Of a DNA stretch of 60,000 bases, positions 11,379 to 23,681 are shown in pieces. Under the pieces are notes generated by a model. The model was not told the DNA's origin, searched no databases, and saw only the letters and a program-made list of their open reading frames with translations. How positions within the stretch are numbered: position 1 is the first letter of the stretch; every line of letters starts with the position of its first letter. This DNA comes from Cryptomeria japonica (lineage: Eukaryota; Streptophyta; Pinopsida; Cupressales; Cupressaceae). The stretch is taken from positions 830,758,160-830,818,159 of the forward strand of contig NC_081411.1 in assembly GCF_030272615.1 (NCBI RefSeq). The letters run 5' to 3'. A program made the position numbers and the translations under genes.

Positions 11379-12281
11379 TTTTCTTTTTAAAATTAGGGTA
11401 ATAAATTATTTCTAATTAATTAATTTTTATAATAAATTTAAAATAATATCATTTTTAGAAATTAGATCTAAAATTAAGTTTAATATTATATTTAGTGATA
11501 AATTATAATCAATATTATATAAATATAATTAAAATATTATAACCTTAAAATAATAATAATCAATAATTAAATTTAAGATTAAGTTTATCATTATATTTTA
11601 TTACTAACAAATTACTTATATAGACAAATTTAAAATTATAAATTTAGAAATTTAATTTTAATTAGAAATATAGTTCTAATTAATTAGAATATGTTTAATT
11701 AACTTGAGTAAGATTTACTTTTGTAAATTAGAATAAGAATTAATTTAGAATTACAATTACAATTAAATTATAAAGATTATTTTAATTAAATGATTATTTA
11801 ATTTTAGTATTCTATTATATATAAAAAAATAATAATTAAATATTTTTTAATATTATAATTTTAATCCTAATTCATATTTAGTTTAAATTCTATAATTGTT
11901 TCAAAAGTTTTAATTAAATAAATTTTCATTTAGGATAGACAATTATAATTAATAGTTTTAAGGTTAGAGAATATTGTAAATAATAATTACCAACCTTTCT
12001 AATTGTAACTTATTCATTGTTATATATTTTACATATAAACAACTTTCAACACAATTTCTACATATAATATTCAATAGATGAATTGTATTGTTATTATATA
12101 TTATATAATGTGAATTGTTATTATTTTCAAACTAAAAAATTTATCATTATATATTCTATATTTATAAATATAATTATATTTAATAATTTATGATGTAATA
12201 TAATAAATATAATGTAGACATATTTTCTTATAAATTCAATATAACTTAAATTGTAAATATAACAAAAATAGTTGAGATGAT
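11379..12281. other. AT-rich block, copy A (right part)
   Basis: After the LINE1 target duplication the 133-bp unit resumes (11379-11490), followed by ~800 bp of very AT-rich DNA without ORFs. It aligns with 22961-23681 in copy B over long stretches, for example AATTATAATTAATAG then TTAAGGTTAGA and TAATAATTACCAACCTTTCT. It may be the 5' leader of LINE2 or older flanking DNA; the sequence does not decide this. Confidence 0.7.
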
Positions 12282-12373
12282 AATATTATTAAAGAGTAAA
12301 ATCTACTTGAAAAAATCTTTTGCTCTGAACATTAAAAAATGTGAAAGAAAAATGTTAAGAAAAAGCCCTTGCT

Positions 12374-14280
12374 TTGAAAGGGCAAGCTCGATTACCATTC
12401 CAAAGCCCTAAGCGACAACAAATAAACCCTCAGGCAACAACTATGAGGGCGTATTGTACGCCTGTCTCTCCCCCTCAACAGAAGCTAGAAGCCTCGAGAG
12501 AGCCTAAGACAAGGAAAGTAGAACGCTCAGACTGCTTCTATCACCCTCAATGTGTATTTGAGAAAGGATGTTGGGTAGATAAATGTGGCTATCCATCGAA
12601 CCATAATCACATATACCCAAGCTCTTCGATTAACTCTACCATGTCAAGGGATGGATGGCAAATCTACCATTCAAAAAAAACTAGGAATCAAATCAAAGCC
12701 TAGGAGAATGTCGCTCACCAAAGTTCTGGCAACCCTAGGAAGAAGCATCACAACTCAAGATTTTCTTCTAGGGTTAGGAATAATGCCCATCCTCCGGCAA
12801 TAGGAGCTAACTACATGCCTCTTAGGAAAATTAGGGGTTTTGCCCCAAAAAAGAGACAACTCGAGACACCTGTGATTCCTCAACAAAGGAAGGTCTCCAT
12901 CAATTTGGCAACGACATTTCTCCAACCCATCTGGGACTTGTATTCAAAATTGGGTCTAATGGCAAAGTGGAGTGGTCAAGATCAACCAATTCAAAGTGTA
13001 ATCGACTGGTGGGAATCCAGATTCCCAGAACAGGTAAGTATTTCTCACCTTGAGAAGATTTTCTTTTCATCTTATGCAAAAACACAGATGTTAGACAAGA
13101 AATTCTTTTTGGTAGCATAAAATTGTTTAAAGGGCAAAGCTTCTCCTACTTTGAACAATCCCCTAATTTTGACCCGATCTCATTCAAGCCTAAACAATTT
13201 CCTAAATGGGTCAACTTGGGACATCTCCCAGTAGAGTACCACTTTCCTCAAATTTTAAAAGAAATTGGTGACAGATTGGGTTCCTTTATCGACTGCGAAG
13301 GCTTAGATAGGGAAGATCAATCTAAGCATATCAAAATACTCTTAAACCTAGATCATGAAATCAAACAGTTCGATCCCTTGGAACTGATTACAGATAAAGG
13401 GAAATGGATGTAAAACTTGTCCTCTAAGATGGATATATTGATGAATCAAATATTATTCTCAAAACTATTAACAAATCTATTAAGAACATTAAGATTAACA
13501 AGCCCCCTACCCCTAAGCTAGATGTAATAATTAAGATGAATGAGGAAAAGAGAGGGTTTTATTTTGAACCCTTAGGCGAGGGCCAACAAGGTCTTCCCAT
13601 GAAGTCCAATCAGGAAAATCAACCTCCAACTCAGCCAAAGGAAAATGTAAATTCCCTCGATATAGTAAAGAATCCCTTAAACAACTTCTCAGGGACATAG
13701 ACAACTTTAGGGTAGAAGTGGAGGATCAGATAAAGAGGTTGCAATTAGAAGACAACTAGAACCAGGGGAATAATAGTATCAAGCAGAATGAGTTCTGGAA
13801 CAACAATGAGCAAATGGATCTTAATAATCAAAAGATCCCACTGGAATTGGAGACTGCATATGAAATGACAGGTATAAATATAGTGGAAGAAGGAGATTTT
13901 GCAAAAATAGTTACAGAAAAATAATTTTTAGTACAAAAATTATTAGAATCCATGGATGATGAGGTGGGTAAAGAGGAGATAGAAGAAGGAGTAAAGAGAT
14001 CATAAGCAAATCTTAAAAAATGTTATCTGAACAAGATTCAGAGGGAGAGTGGAGAGGAAGGTAACTCTCCGAACTTGGTAGCCTTGAAGGAGAGACCCAT
14101 ATTAGGAATTAAGCAAAACTACTAGAGTAAAGATAGCCTAGACTATGCTAAAGAGGTTAAAAGGAGAGGCAAGAAATATCTAGGACAACTAAGAATGAAG
14201 GATGGCCAAGTAGAAGATCAAGGTAAACTAACCTCCTTCTTTGATGCAGGGAAGGGGAAGGTCCTTCCCAAGGCAACATG
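12374..14280 (+). pseudogene. LINE2-A ORF1: DUF4283-type RNA-binding protein (decayed)
   Basis: The frame begins near 12374 with a basic, glutamine- and proline-containing segment. It continues through a region with CFYHPQCVFEKGCWVDKCG and reaches a DUF4283-like domain at about 12990-13413. There WWESRFPEQ, then FFLVA, then FPKWVNLGHLPVEYHFPQIL and IGDRLGSFIDCEGLDREDQS match the F-L-V..W-V-x-L-x-x-L-P-x-E-Y-W pattern of plant LINE ORF1s. Breaks include a TAG near 12701 and a frameshift near 13120. The frame ends with TGA in ACATGA, overlapping the ORF2 start codon as ATGA. The W-V-x-L-P-x-E-Y core is the best support for the assignment. Confidence 0.75.
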
Positions 14281-16303
14281 AAACTCATTGCATGGAATGT
14301 TAGGGGCATGAAGGCCCCTAACAAACAACGACTAATTAAGCATTATATATTCTCATGGAAATTTGATATCATGCTCCTACAAGAAACAAAATTAGAAATA
14401 GAGGAAACATGACTCTTTAGGAAGAAATTATGTGTTTGGAAGATGGATTCGGTGAGGGCTAAAGGAGCCTCTAGCGGTTTGGGTGTGATATGGGACCCTA
14501 GAAGAGTCACATTTGAAACCCTCTTCAACAATAAACATTGGATGGGCAGACTAGTCAAGAGTTACTACAACAATCTCTCCTTTATTTTATTCAATATCTA
14601 TGGACCCATTCAAGATGATAAGAAATGGGAAGTTTGGTATGAGTTGGGAGATCTCTTAAGACTCCATTTAGATAAACACCTCCTTTTGGGAGGGAAATTT
14701 AATGTCATATTAGATTTAATAGAAAAATGGGGTTGGTGAGGAGAGAACCCAATCTCTTAAAGACTTCTAGAACTGGGTAAATCAAAACAACCTAATGGAA
14801 ATTAAAACCAGCAATGGAAACTTCAAATGGAATAACAGAAGGTCTAACTTCAATCACATTGTTGAAAAACTTTTACGGCTTCTTCTTTAAGGGGAACATG
14901 AAAAACATCCCATATGTGATGAAATCAAATATTCTCCTAACTTCAGGTTCAAACCACTTTCCTGTTCAGCTAATTATTGAAGAAGAGAGACAACCCTCTA
15001 GGCGCCCTTCCAAATTTGAAAAAATGTGGATGTTAGAAGAGAAATTTCTAAGTCTAATAGCTCAATAGTGGAGTGAGGAATAATTCATAGGTTCAAAATT
15101 GTTCTGTTTTGTATCTAAATTAAAATCAATCAAGAGGAAATTGCTACAATGGAACAAGGAACATTTTGGTAATATCTTTGAGACAAAAGAAAATTTGGAA
15201 AAAGCATTGGAAGAACTAAACCAAAAAAGTCCTAAAAGAAGGAATGGACCAAAACAGTAATCTGAAAGAAAAAGAGTTATTAGGGAATTATGAGGACATC
15301 TTAGCCAAAGAAGAAATTTATTGGAAATAGAAGTCCAGAGAAACTAGGTTACAATAAGGAGACAAAAACACCAAGTTCTTCCACAATAACACAAAACTAA
15401 GAAGAAACATTAACAAAATATCTAAAATTAAGGATAGAAATTGTAATATAATTAATGACTTAAAGACAATTGCTCTAGAAACAGTTAATTGTTTTTCAAA
15501 TGTCTTGAATAATTGGGACGCATTAGACCTGACAGCACAAGCAGCTCTGCTGGGAAACATCCCTAAGATAGTGTCAGAGGCCCAAAATTAGATACTCAAT
15601 AGTAAAGATTTTGAGTCAGAAATCCTTACAACCCTCAACCAATTGCACCCTGATAAATCCCTAGGGCTAGATGGCTTTCCAGCATGCTTTTTTCAAAAAT
15701 GTTGGCACATTTTAGGTAAAGATATGGTAGAAGCACTAGAAGCTGCTAGGAACTCAGGCAAATTTCTGAGAGAGATAAACCATACCTTCATCACTCTAAT
15801 CCCTAAAAAAGAAAAGACAGAGGATTTGGATGATTATAGGCCAATCTCTCTATGTAATACTATCTATAAAATTCTCACCAAGACATTGGCTAATAGACTC
15901 AAAACTATCCTACCTAGCATTATTTCAGATGAACAAACTGGATTTATCCTAGGTAGATCGATATTTGATGGTATCATCATAGCTCAAGATGCCATCCACT
16001 CTATCCAACAGAATCATCATTCAGGGATGATGATAAAACTAGATATCAAGAAAGCCTATGACAAAGGAGACTGGAGGTTTCTCTACAAGTGTATAGAAGC
16101 CTTTGGTTTCTCAAAGCAATGGATAAACTTGATCTATGGATGTATATCAGGTCCAAAAATCTCAATCTTGGTGAATGGATCCCCATAAGGCTTCTTCGAC
16201 ATCTCAAGAGGTCTAAGACAAGGTGGCCCTATCTCTCCATTCCCCGTCATCATCATGGTAGAGGCTTTAGGTAGGTCCATCTCTAAAGTAAGGATTAATC
16301 ACC
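14278..16303 (+). pseudogene. LINE2-A ORF2: endonuclease and partial RT (decayed, truncated)
   Basis: Starts with ATG at 14278 (MKLIAWNVRGMK), overlapping the ORF1 stop. The APE-type endonuclease shows WNVRG, LLQETK, FNIYGP and a damaged GDFN motif, now GKFN (AAA at 14695). The catalytic SDH is SNH (AAC at 14952). After a linker, the RT runs from about 15643 (SLGLDGFPACFFQKCW, FITLIPKK, DYRPISLCNTIYKI, DEQTGFILGRSI, MIKLDIKKAYDKGDWRF). It is cut at about 16303, before the FADD box. In-frame stops include TGA 14410, TAG 15328, TAA 15355 and TAA 16186, all four shared with copy B. It cannot be functional. Confidence 0.87.
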
Positions 16304-16621
16304 ATAGTTATAGTTGCATAAATGAAGTCTTATAAATGACATTTTTGTTAATATTAAATTATTAAAAAAAAATAAGTTAGTTTAATAAATTATATTAGAT
16401 TAAACTAGTTAATAATTATCTTAAAAATAAATCAATTATTATTATTATTTTATTATTAAATTATGTTTTCTTTTTCTTTTTAAAATTAGCATAATAAATA
16501 ATTTTTATAATAAATTTAAAATAATATCATTTTTAGAAATTAGATCTGAAATTAAGTTTAATATTATATTTAGTGATAAATATAATCAATATTATATAAA
16601 TATATTTAAAATATTATAACC
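16303..16621. other. AT-rich block, copy B (left part), beginning at duplication junction
   Basis: The sequence changes abruptly from RT-coding to AT-rich DNA matching 2745 onward. It contains a single 133-bp-type unit (AAAATTAGCATAATAAATAA then ATAATATCATTTTTAGAAAT) in place of the roughly five in copy A. It ends at the LINE3 target site, AAAATATTATAACC (16608-16621). Confidence 0.75.
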
Positions 16622-16792
16622 TTTTTTTTTTTTTTTGTATTAAATATCGAGAGTCCAAAGAAAACTTAGACGTAGAGTTTATACAAAACTAGTAAGCGGG
16701 GGGCAGGGCCACCACCGCAAAACTGAAGAACTAGAGAAAGGATTATATACAATTATTGCTCTAGCCAAAAAGAGGGGACATAGAAAAATAGT

Positions 16793-19700
16793 TCAGTATT
16801 GGAGGATCTCATCCTGATCCTCCAGCCACGTAGTCCAGCCTTGTTCTCCTTCCATCCAGACCATCTTCTTTCTTGCTAGGATCTGGGAGCACATCTCAAT
16901 CCCGTTGAAGGGGGGAGACTTGTTGTCTTGTAGATCCTTTACCAACTTCTTCACTGCTTTGTCAAAAGAGGTCTGGTTCTCTACGATTCTAGCCCATTCG
17001 TACCCGTTTTGCATCTCATGAACAAACATGGTTGCTCTGCCATCTTTTAGGAATCGTAGTAGCTTGTTTCTCTCGAGGTTCATCACAAAATAGACCTGCA
17101 CAACAATTTTGTAATGTGTGAGTTTTTTGAAAAACTTAGTACGTTCCCTTGTAATGCCTTGGAACTTCTCCTCATTTCTAATTTTCCAAATAAACTAGAG
17201 AATGTAAGAAGATAAGATTTGCCAAACAAGATTAGTATCCTTCCGCAGTCCATGAATAAAACTAGTAACAATATCAAGAGTAAAAATAGATTCTGCAATA
17301 GATATTCCAAACAGAAGCCAAATTTCTCTAGCAAAGGGGCAATCAAAACATATGTGACGCGCGGTCTTAGGGTTTCTGCAGACAAAGCACCGATCATACT
17401 CAGCAGATTTATTCCTAACGGGTAGTCTGTCTAAAATGAGTTGCCATCTGAAGCATTGAATTTTAGGGGGAATGGGGGATCGCTAGTGCTTCTCAAAGGT
17501 TTTCTACCAAGTGTGGGGGGTATGGTTAACATACCACAGTTTGTTGATGTGTTCGATCACCGAGAAGTCACTATTTAGTAGGGTATAGATAGATTTGGCT
17601 TTGATTTTAGGGAGGGTGGAGCCATCCATAGGAATGAGAGGTATCTATGGGCATCTACTTGGGTGTTTTGGGGGAGGTTAAAGGGAATGCATGCATTTTT
17701 AATCATATTGTATGTCTTTTTATGTGATGCAGGGAGATCATATTTAGTGCTAAGAGCCTCCTAGCTAATAAGGTTATCATATTCAAGGATATCCATAATG
17801 TACTTGATTCCTTTGTTATGCCAGTGCTTAGCAGAGCAACCTTGGGTTAAAGCAAGGGGTTTGGAGTTGTGATGCAGGTTCCACCATATTGACCTTTCAC
17901 CGTGTAGGGAGTTGTCAGAGTTGATGCTCGAGTTATTAATTAGACCATGCACATGCTCCCTTTCCAAATGGATTCAAACACCCGGGTGCCTTGGACAGAC
18001 ACGGGAAAACTGCCAGCTATTAGGTCGTTGAGTGGGAGAGCTTTCCACATTTTGGCATTTTTAGGAACACCATTTTGAATGTTGTTTCTGATGAGGATTT
18101 TCCAGGGTTCTTGTCCTTCTAGTGAGTGAAATATCCATTTGGCAGCAAGGGAGATGCCTTGCAGCCTAAGATCCTTAAGGCCCAGCCCACCAAGTTTTTT
18201 ATCCAAGTGGCACCAGGTCCATTTAACCGCATGGGCTTTCCTTTTACCCTTCCCATCCGACCAAAGGAACCGTCTGATAGCTCTTTGGATTTCAAAGATT
18301 TGGTAGTTGCTAAACATCCATATCGAGGAGTAATAGATATTGTATGAAGATAGGATTTTTCGGCAGACTTGAATCCTGCCAGCAAGGGATAGGACCCTAT
18401 TGTCCCACTTGTTGAGTTTACTATCTATTTTTTCCCTAACCCAGCCCCACATGTCCTTAAGAGAGGGATATATCGAGAAGGGGATGCCAAGATAACAGAC
18501 TAGTTTAGTAGGTCCTCCCCACGCATAGCCAAATTGGTGAAGCCAGTCTGGGGGATTATCTTTCCATCCAAGTAGGATGGATTTTGTCCTAGATATCCGG
18601 GCTCCGGATGCTCTATGGAAAATGTCAAGTTTTTGATTGAGGGAGTCAATATTATGTCTTGAGAGCTTTAGGAAGAACGAGGTATCATCAACAAACTGGA
18701 TGTTAATTAGTTGAGAGTCGTCTGGCAGGGTAATGCCTTGGACACGGGGGGAGAGAGTGTCATCTCTAAGGAGATAATATAGGGCGTCAGAAGCAATGAC
18801 AAACAGAGCAGGGGCAAGGGGGCAACCCTGCCTTATTGATCTAGACAAGGGAATAGGCTAGGAGAGGGTTCTATTGACTTGAACCAGGGCGAATGCATCC
18901 TTGAGGAGGATTCAAATATAGTCACAAAACTCGCTAGGAAAGCCAAAGGCTGAGAGCATCATGAGGATGAAGTTCCATTCTACCCTATCATATGCTTTCT
19001 CAAAATCGACAAGGAACATGGCAGCGTCTTGGTCTGAGGTTCTGGCCCATTCCATGGATTCCCAACTCGTTACAAGATTCTCCAAGATGTATCTGCCTTT
19101 AATGAAGCCTGTTTGGGTGGAGCAGATGAATTTGGGGAGGATCTTCTCAAGGCGGGAGGCTAAGGCTTTGGCCATGATCTTGTAGGAGATGTTAAGGAGG
19201 GTAATTGGCCTCCAGTTTTTAATCAAGGCTTTGTCCCCTTCTTTAGGGATAAGTTTAATAATACCCCTATTTATGGATTCCCCCAGGGTGCCAGTGGCAA
19301 GGGTTTCATTATAGATATCATAGAGGTCGACGGAGATCCAATCAATGTTAGCTTTGTAGAATTCAACAGGAAGCCCATCAGGGCCTGGGGCCTTGTTATC
19401 CTTAAGAGTTTTAATGACATCCTTGATTTCTTGCACGGTTAGCTTAGCTTTGAGGAGGGTGGATTCGTCCTTTGAGATTCTATTAAGAATAATGGTCCTA
19501 CACCTGGTACGAGCATCTGCCGCGGCCTCATTATCCTCAGAGGTAAACAGAGTCTTGTAAAAAACTTCAAAGGCTTCTTTGATGTCATTGATATCTAGGA
19601 GTTCCTTATCGTCTATAGTTATTCTATCAATTTTTTCCCTGGTCTATTTTTGTTTGAGTAGTTTAAAGAATATTTTAGAGCCCTTATCACCAAATTGAAG

Positions 19701-20828
19701 CTAGTGGTTGCGGGCTCTGATGAAGGCACCTCTGATTTTAACTTGTTGGTGCTTTCTGAGGATATCTCTAGCCTCGGTGACCTGCTTTGCCAAGGTAGGG
19801 GAGGAAGGTTGAAGTTGAATATCATGCTCTAGGGAGTGGAGTCGAAGAGTAAGAGTTTTTTCTATGAGTCTGAAGTCCTTGGCTTTCTTCTGGCCAATGG
19901 TTTGGAGAAGATTCTGCTAGGAGGAAATGTTCCTCTGCCATCTATTCGTGGGGGATTGGGGGAGATGCAGTTGCAGATTAAAGAGTCTAATTAATTTGAT
20001 GGCATGTAGGACATCCTCATCTTGCAGCAAGGAGGTATTGAGCAAGAATTTCTTATTGCGAGGGTGGCTAGGGGTGATGGAGTTCCTGATGTTGATAATG
20101 GTTAGAATGGGGAAGTGGTCAGACATGATAGTTGGTAAGACTGCAACCACATTCCCAAGCTAGTTGGGGGAAAAGGAGAAGAAATCTTTATTAGCATAGA
20201 ACCTATCTAACCTAGAGTAGATCCTATTAGTGTTTTGCTGAAAATTGCACCAGGTGTGCCATAGGTTGGGGGTATCAGGTTTGGAGCCTTCCAGGGGGTC
20301 AAATAGTTGCAGATGTTGTTTGAATCTATCCCAATGAGGCTTTTATGTGTTTTCCCATTCAAACAGAAGTTCCCCAGCCTTGTCATTTTGGGTTTCAGTC
20401 ATATTAAAATCCCCGGCCATGACCCAGGGAATATTTGGGAGGGAAGTTAGCCAATTCCAGAGGGATATTCTTTCCTTATAATCATTAGATGCATAAATGG
20501 AGCATATGCTGAAGCAAGAACCCTTAACATCAAAGGTATCCCAAGCTACTCTATTACAGGGGGAAGTCCCTTTATCCTTGAGGTACATTGCCCATTTAGG
20601 GGCAAGAAGGAGCCCAACTCCTCCTTTACCTCTCTAGTGGTTGGTATAGATTTTGATAGCATCTTGCCAAATGAAGTCAAGCGTTGTGTCAAGGGAGAAC
20701 CCAACAGACTTAAGCTCTTGTAACATCAAAAAATCTAAGTTTTTATGCAAGTCCAAAAACCTTTTAATAACAAATTTTCTGTCGAGCGACTCAAGGCCTC
20801 GAATGTTCCAGGATATGTATTTCATCAA
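16793..20828 (-). pseudogene. LINE3 ORF2: endonuclease-reverse transcriptase (decayed)
   Basis: Begins at ATG 20828 (MMKYISWNIRGL). Endonuclease motifs: WNIRG, LQELK, AGDFNM, SDHFPI. The RT follows (KAPGPDGLPVEFYK, WRPITLLN, STQTGFIKGRYI, LVDFEKAYDRVEW, RQGCPLAP, FVDD at 18684-18695), then the thumb (FLWSDGKGKRKAHAVKW). A zf-RVT finger, CFVCRNPKTARHICFDC, follows near 17330-17380, with about 200 further residues and a stop at 16793. One frame is kept for 963 codons from 20828 to 17940 but holds eight stops (20634, 20343, 20160, 19917, 19644, 18912, 18858, 17940). Frameshifts occur after that. The motifs are otherwise well preserved. No RNase H is present. Confidence 0.92.
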
Positions 20829-20917
20829 AGAGGAGGGTTTACGGGGGGCTGGTTGGGAGATCGTTGTTGATCGCCAGACTTCTTCTTGTTTTTGGAGCCC
20901 ACAGGCCTACCTTTTTT

Positions 20918-22476
20918 TTAATTAAGGGAGTGCCCTTTCATAGAATCCTCATCATCTTCACTGGTTTCGGGAGGTTCGACTCTAGTAACTGCATTTCCTT
21001 CTGTGTCGGACCCAGACAACTGGGAGCCTAGAAAGTTTGGGAGCATAGTGCTAGGCCTAATTTCATCTAGACTCTTATTGGCATATATAACTTCTATGAT
21101 ATGACCGTCCTCTAGTTCTTTGAGCGAAGATGGAGTCGAGGGATCGATGGTGTTAGTATCAGAGATAAGTCTTGCAAATGAAGAGGAGACCGATTGGATG
21201 GGGGTTCCGGATCTGAGGATCATTGCAGGGTTATTGCTAATGCTAGCACCATCGACACCAAGACTGGGGTTTTCCAATTTATTAACCATATTTCCAACCA
21301 CAGATTTGACAGGGGATTGGTCAGGAACCTAGGGATTAGGAGAAGAGGCCATTTGGTTGGAGGAGGAGCGGCTAAGATTTAGGGCTTTAAGGGGGGTGAT
21401 TTTATGTCTCCACTTTCTTGAGGTAACAAGTTGAAAGCAATCGGCAGGCGATTCTACAAGATTTTGAGAGGGGTCGAGCATAGGGATGAGGGGCTTGGAG
21501 GCCAAGGGTGCGAGATTGGGGATGAGAGGGTTAGCCTCATCAGGAGCAGGAGCAGGATCTGCGGACACCATGTCTTTAGGTTTAACAATAACAGGAGGGG
21601 GAGGATGTGTATCATTAACTTTTTTAGGGTTTACAGCCACTTCATCAGACTGATAATTGGGCAATTTTTGTGAATATGCCCTTCCTTTTTGTAGAGAAAA
21701 CAAGCATTCAATCCTCCAAGCATTTCAATCGGACAGACGAATGTGTCTCTGTTAATATCTAGGTTTAAAGAAGGCAGAATGTCAATTTCGGGCTTGATTG
21801 AGACAAGCATTCTTGCGTCTAGGTTGGGCACCAACCTAGCAGTTTCATCAACCCGAATGATTTTACCAAATGGTGCCATTAGTTGGGGAAGGAAACGCCA
21901 CAAAAAAGGGGGGACATCCTTGAGGATGACCCATTTGGGAGAGGACAATGCGAGGACTTCCTCATTAACCGCCTCTAGAGACTAGGCGAGGGCTTGAAAA
22001 GAGGTATTCCCTACCGTCCAGTACTGGTGATTAAGTGTTGCCATTTGGGCTTCATGGGAGTTGAAAAAAATGAGAAAAAGACTTCTCTGTATTTGTCTAC
22101 AAAATTTAATTTTAAGCCCTAATTTGAGATTCCATAGATTGTGAAACCAGTCGTCTACAAATTTCCTAGGTGGGCATTTTTGAGCATCCACACAAGTGAA
22201 GAAGATAGCAGTGTCACATAGTCTTCATTTTTCCAAAGCAATCTCACTTATCATTTCAGAATTTGGTGAAACAATGAAGGGGTCTGAGGTATTGCAAGGG
22301 GACATACCTGCCTTACTGGATCCTTCATCTGCAAGAGCCTTAATGAAGTGTGCCGACGAGTGGACTCCATCTGCAGGCGGAGTGACGGTCTCGGTGAAGG
22401 AATTTTTTAGGGCTGGAGTGGTATGTGGGTAGGGTTTAGGGTTAGAAGTATTAACATCGTATGACTCTGGTTCCAT
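20918..22476 (-). pseudogene. LINE3 ORF1: Gag-like RNA-binding protein (decayed)
   Basis: Minus-strand frame from ATG 22476 to a stop at 20918. The middle resembles the DUF4283/zf-CCHC organisation of plant LINE ORF1s: WVILKDVPPFLWRFLPQLMA, then PFGKIIRVDE, then a knuckle CFLYKKEGHIHKNC near 21660-21695. The second cysteine of that knuckle is tyrosine, which should abolish zinc binding. A frameshift follows near 21650, and stops near 22224 and 21981 break the front half. The C-terminal third is acidic and proline/serine-rich. It ends 90 bp before ORF2. Confidence 0.78.
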
Positions 22477-22947
22477 CGAAAACCAGGGTAAGGGTGCGCT
22501 GGGTGGGGCAGATGGGGTGGAGTAATTTGTAATAAATGCAGAGCAGAGAAAGAAAGAAAGAAAGAAAGAAAGATAAAGAGCAAGTAGATGGGCGAGTTAG
22601 GATGTGCAAACCAGGTGGAGGAGATAAACCCCTGCACGTAGATGCAAGAGTACTCCTGCGAGCATGCCTCGATCCAGCTTCCAACTTCAAGGTGTGGACG
22701 AAAGCACCAAAAATTCGTAGAGCCTTCCCTGTTCGCAGTCCATAACCCGCAGCAGCAGATCGCAGTCCACAGTTGTCGTTTGTTGTTCGCAGACCGCAGT
22801 TGCTGTTCGTAGTCCGCAGTGGCCGTTTGCTGTTCGCAGTCCGCAGTGGCCGTTTGCAGACCTCAACTCTTCGTACTGTCTACACCCGCAGTAGTAGCTT
22901 CCAATCTGCAGTTCCTTTTGTTATTCGCAGTTTTCCCTTATACCTCC
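22477..22947 (-). other. LINE3 5' untranslated region with simple repeat
   Basis: The 470 bp upstream of ORF1 hold a (GAAA)n-type tract at about 22545-22575 and a minisatellite at 22735-22935, listed separately. It is the likely internal promoter region of LINE3, by analogy with the 5' UTRs of other LINEs. No promoter motif was recognised. Confidence 0.6.
22735..22935 (-). repeat. Minisatellite at the 5' end of LINE3
   Basis: Short units built around TTCGCAGtCCGCAGTgGCCG and CGTTTGCTGTTCGCAG recur about six times with gaps and point changes, in an otherwise AT-rich neighbourhood. It lies in the first ~200 bp of LINE3 RNA. Confidence 0.75.
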
Positions 22948-22960
22948 AAATATTATAACC

Positions 22961-23681
22961 TTAAAATAATAATAATCAATAATTAAATTTAAGGTTAAGT
23001 TTATCATTATATTTTATTACGAACAAGTTACTTATAAAGATAAATTTAGAATTTTTAAATTTAATTAGAAATATAGTTCTAATTAATTAGAATATGTTTA
23101 ATTAACTTAAGTAAGATTTACTTTTGTAAATTAGAATAAGAATTAATTTACAATTACAATTACAATTAAATTATAAAGATTATTTTAATTAAATAATTAT
23201 TTAATTTTAGTATTCTATTATATATTAAAAAAAATATTAAATATTTATTAATATTAGAATTTTAATCCTAATCCATATTTGGTTTAAATTCTATAATTGT
23301 TTAAAAAAAATTAATTAAATAAATTTTCATTTAGGGTAGACAATTATAATTAATAGATTTAAGGTTAGAAAATATTGTAAATAATAATTACCAACCTTTC
23401 TAATTGTAACTTATTCATTGTTATACATTCTACATATAAACAACTTTCAACACAATTTCTAAATATAATATTCAATAGATAAATTGTATTATTATTATAT
23501 ATAATATAATGTGAATTATTAATTTTTTTCAAACTAAAAAACTTATTATTATATATTCTATATTTTATAAATATTATATTTATATTTAATAATTTATGAT
23601 ATAGTATAATAAATATAATGTAGACATGTTTTCTTATAAATTCAATATAGCTTAAATCGTAAATATAACAAAAATAGTTGA
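22961..23681. other. AT-rich block, copy B (right part)
   Basis: The counterpart of 11545-12274 in copy A, with the same order of motifs and a few per cent of differences by eye. It has no ORF and leads directly into LINE2-B. Confidence 0.7.

Larger units (their letters stand above)
12281..16303 (+). mobile_element. LINE2, copy A (3'-truncated by the duplication junction)
   Basis: A plus-strand LINE with ORF1 and ORF2, cut off inside the reverse transcriptase at about 16303, where the AT-rich block of copy B begins. The missing 3' part is present in copy B (37075-37912). The two copies share several premature stops, so the LINE was already dead when duplicated. The exact 5' edge is not visible because the AT-rich block precedes it in both copies. 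Confidence 0.82.
16622..22947 (-). mobile_element. LINE3: near full-length LINE without RNase H
   Basis: A 6.3-kb minus-strand non-LTR retrotransposon. Its poly(A) tail is 15 Ts at 16622-16636, and the target duplication AAATATTATAACC lies at 16609-16621 and 22948-22960. Removing it rejoins the AT-rich block exactly as it reads in copy A near 11535-11560. ORF1 (22476 to 20918) and ORF2 (20828 to 16793) are both present but carry stops. A minisatellite sits at its 5' end. Its ORF2 ends after a zinc finger with no RNase H, so it belongs to a different lineage from LINE1. Confidence 0.93.

Noticed and set aside
22773-22958. Plus-strand ORF with repeated VVRSGRLLFAV
   Set aside because: It is a by-product of the minisatellite at the LINE3 5' end.
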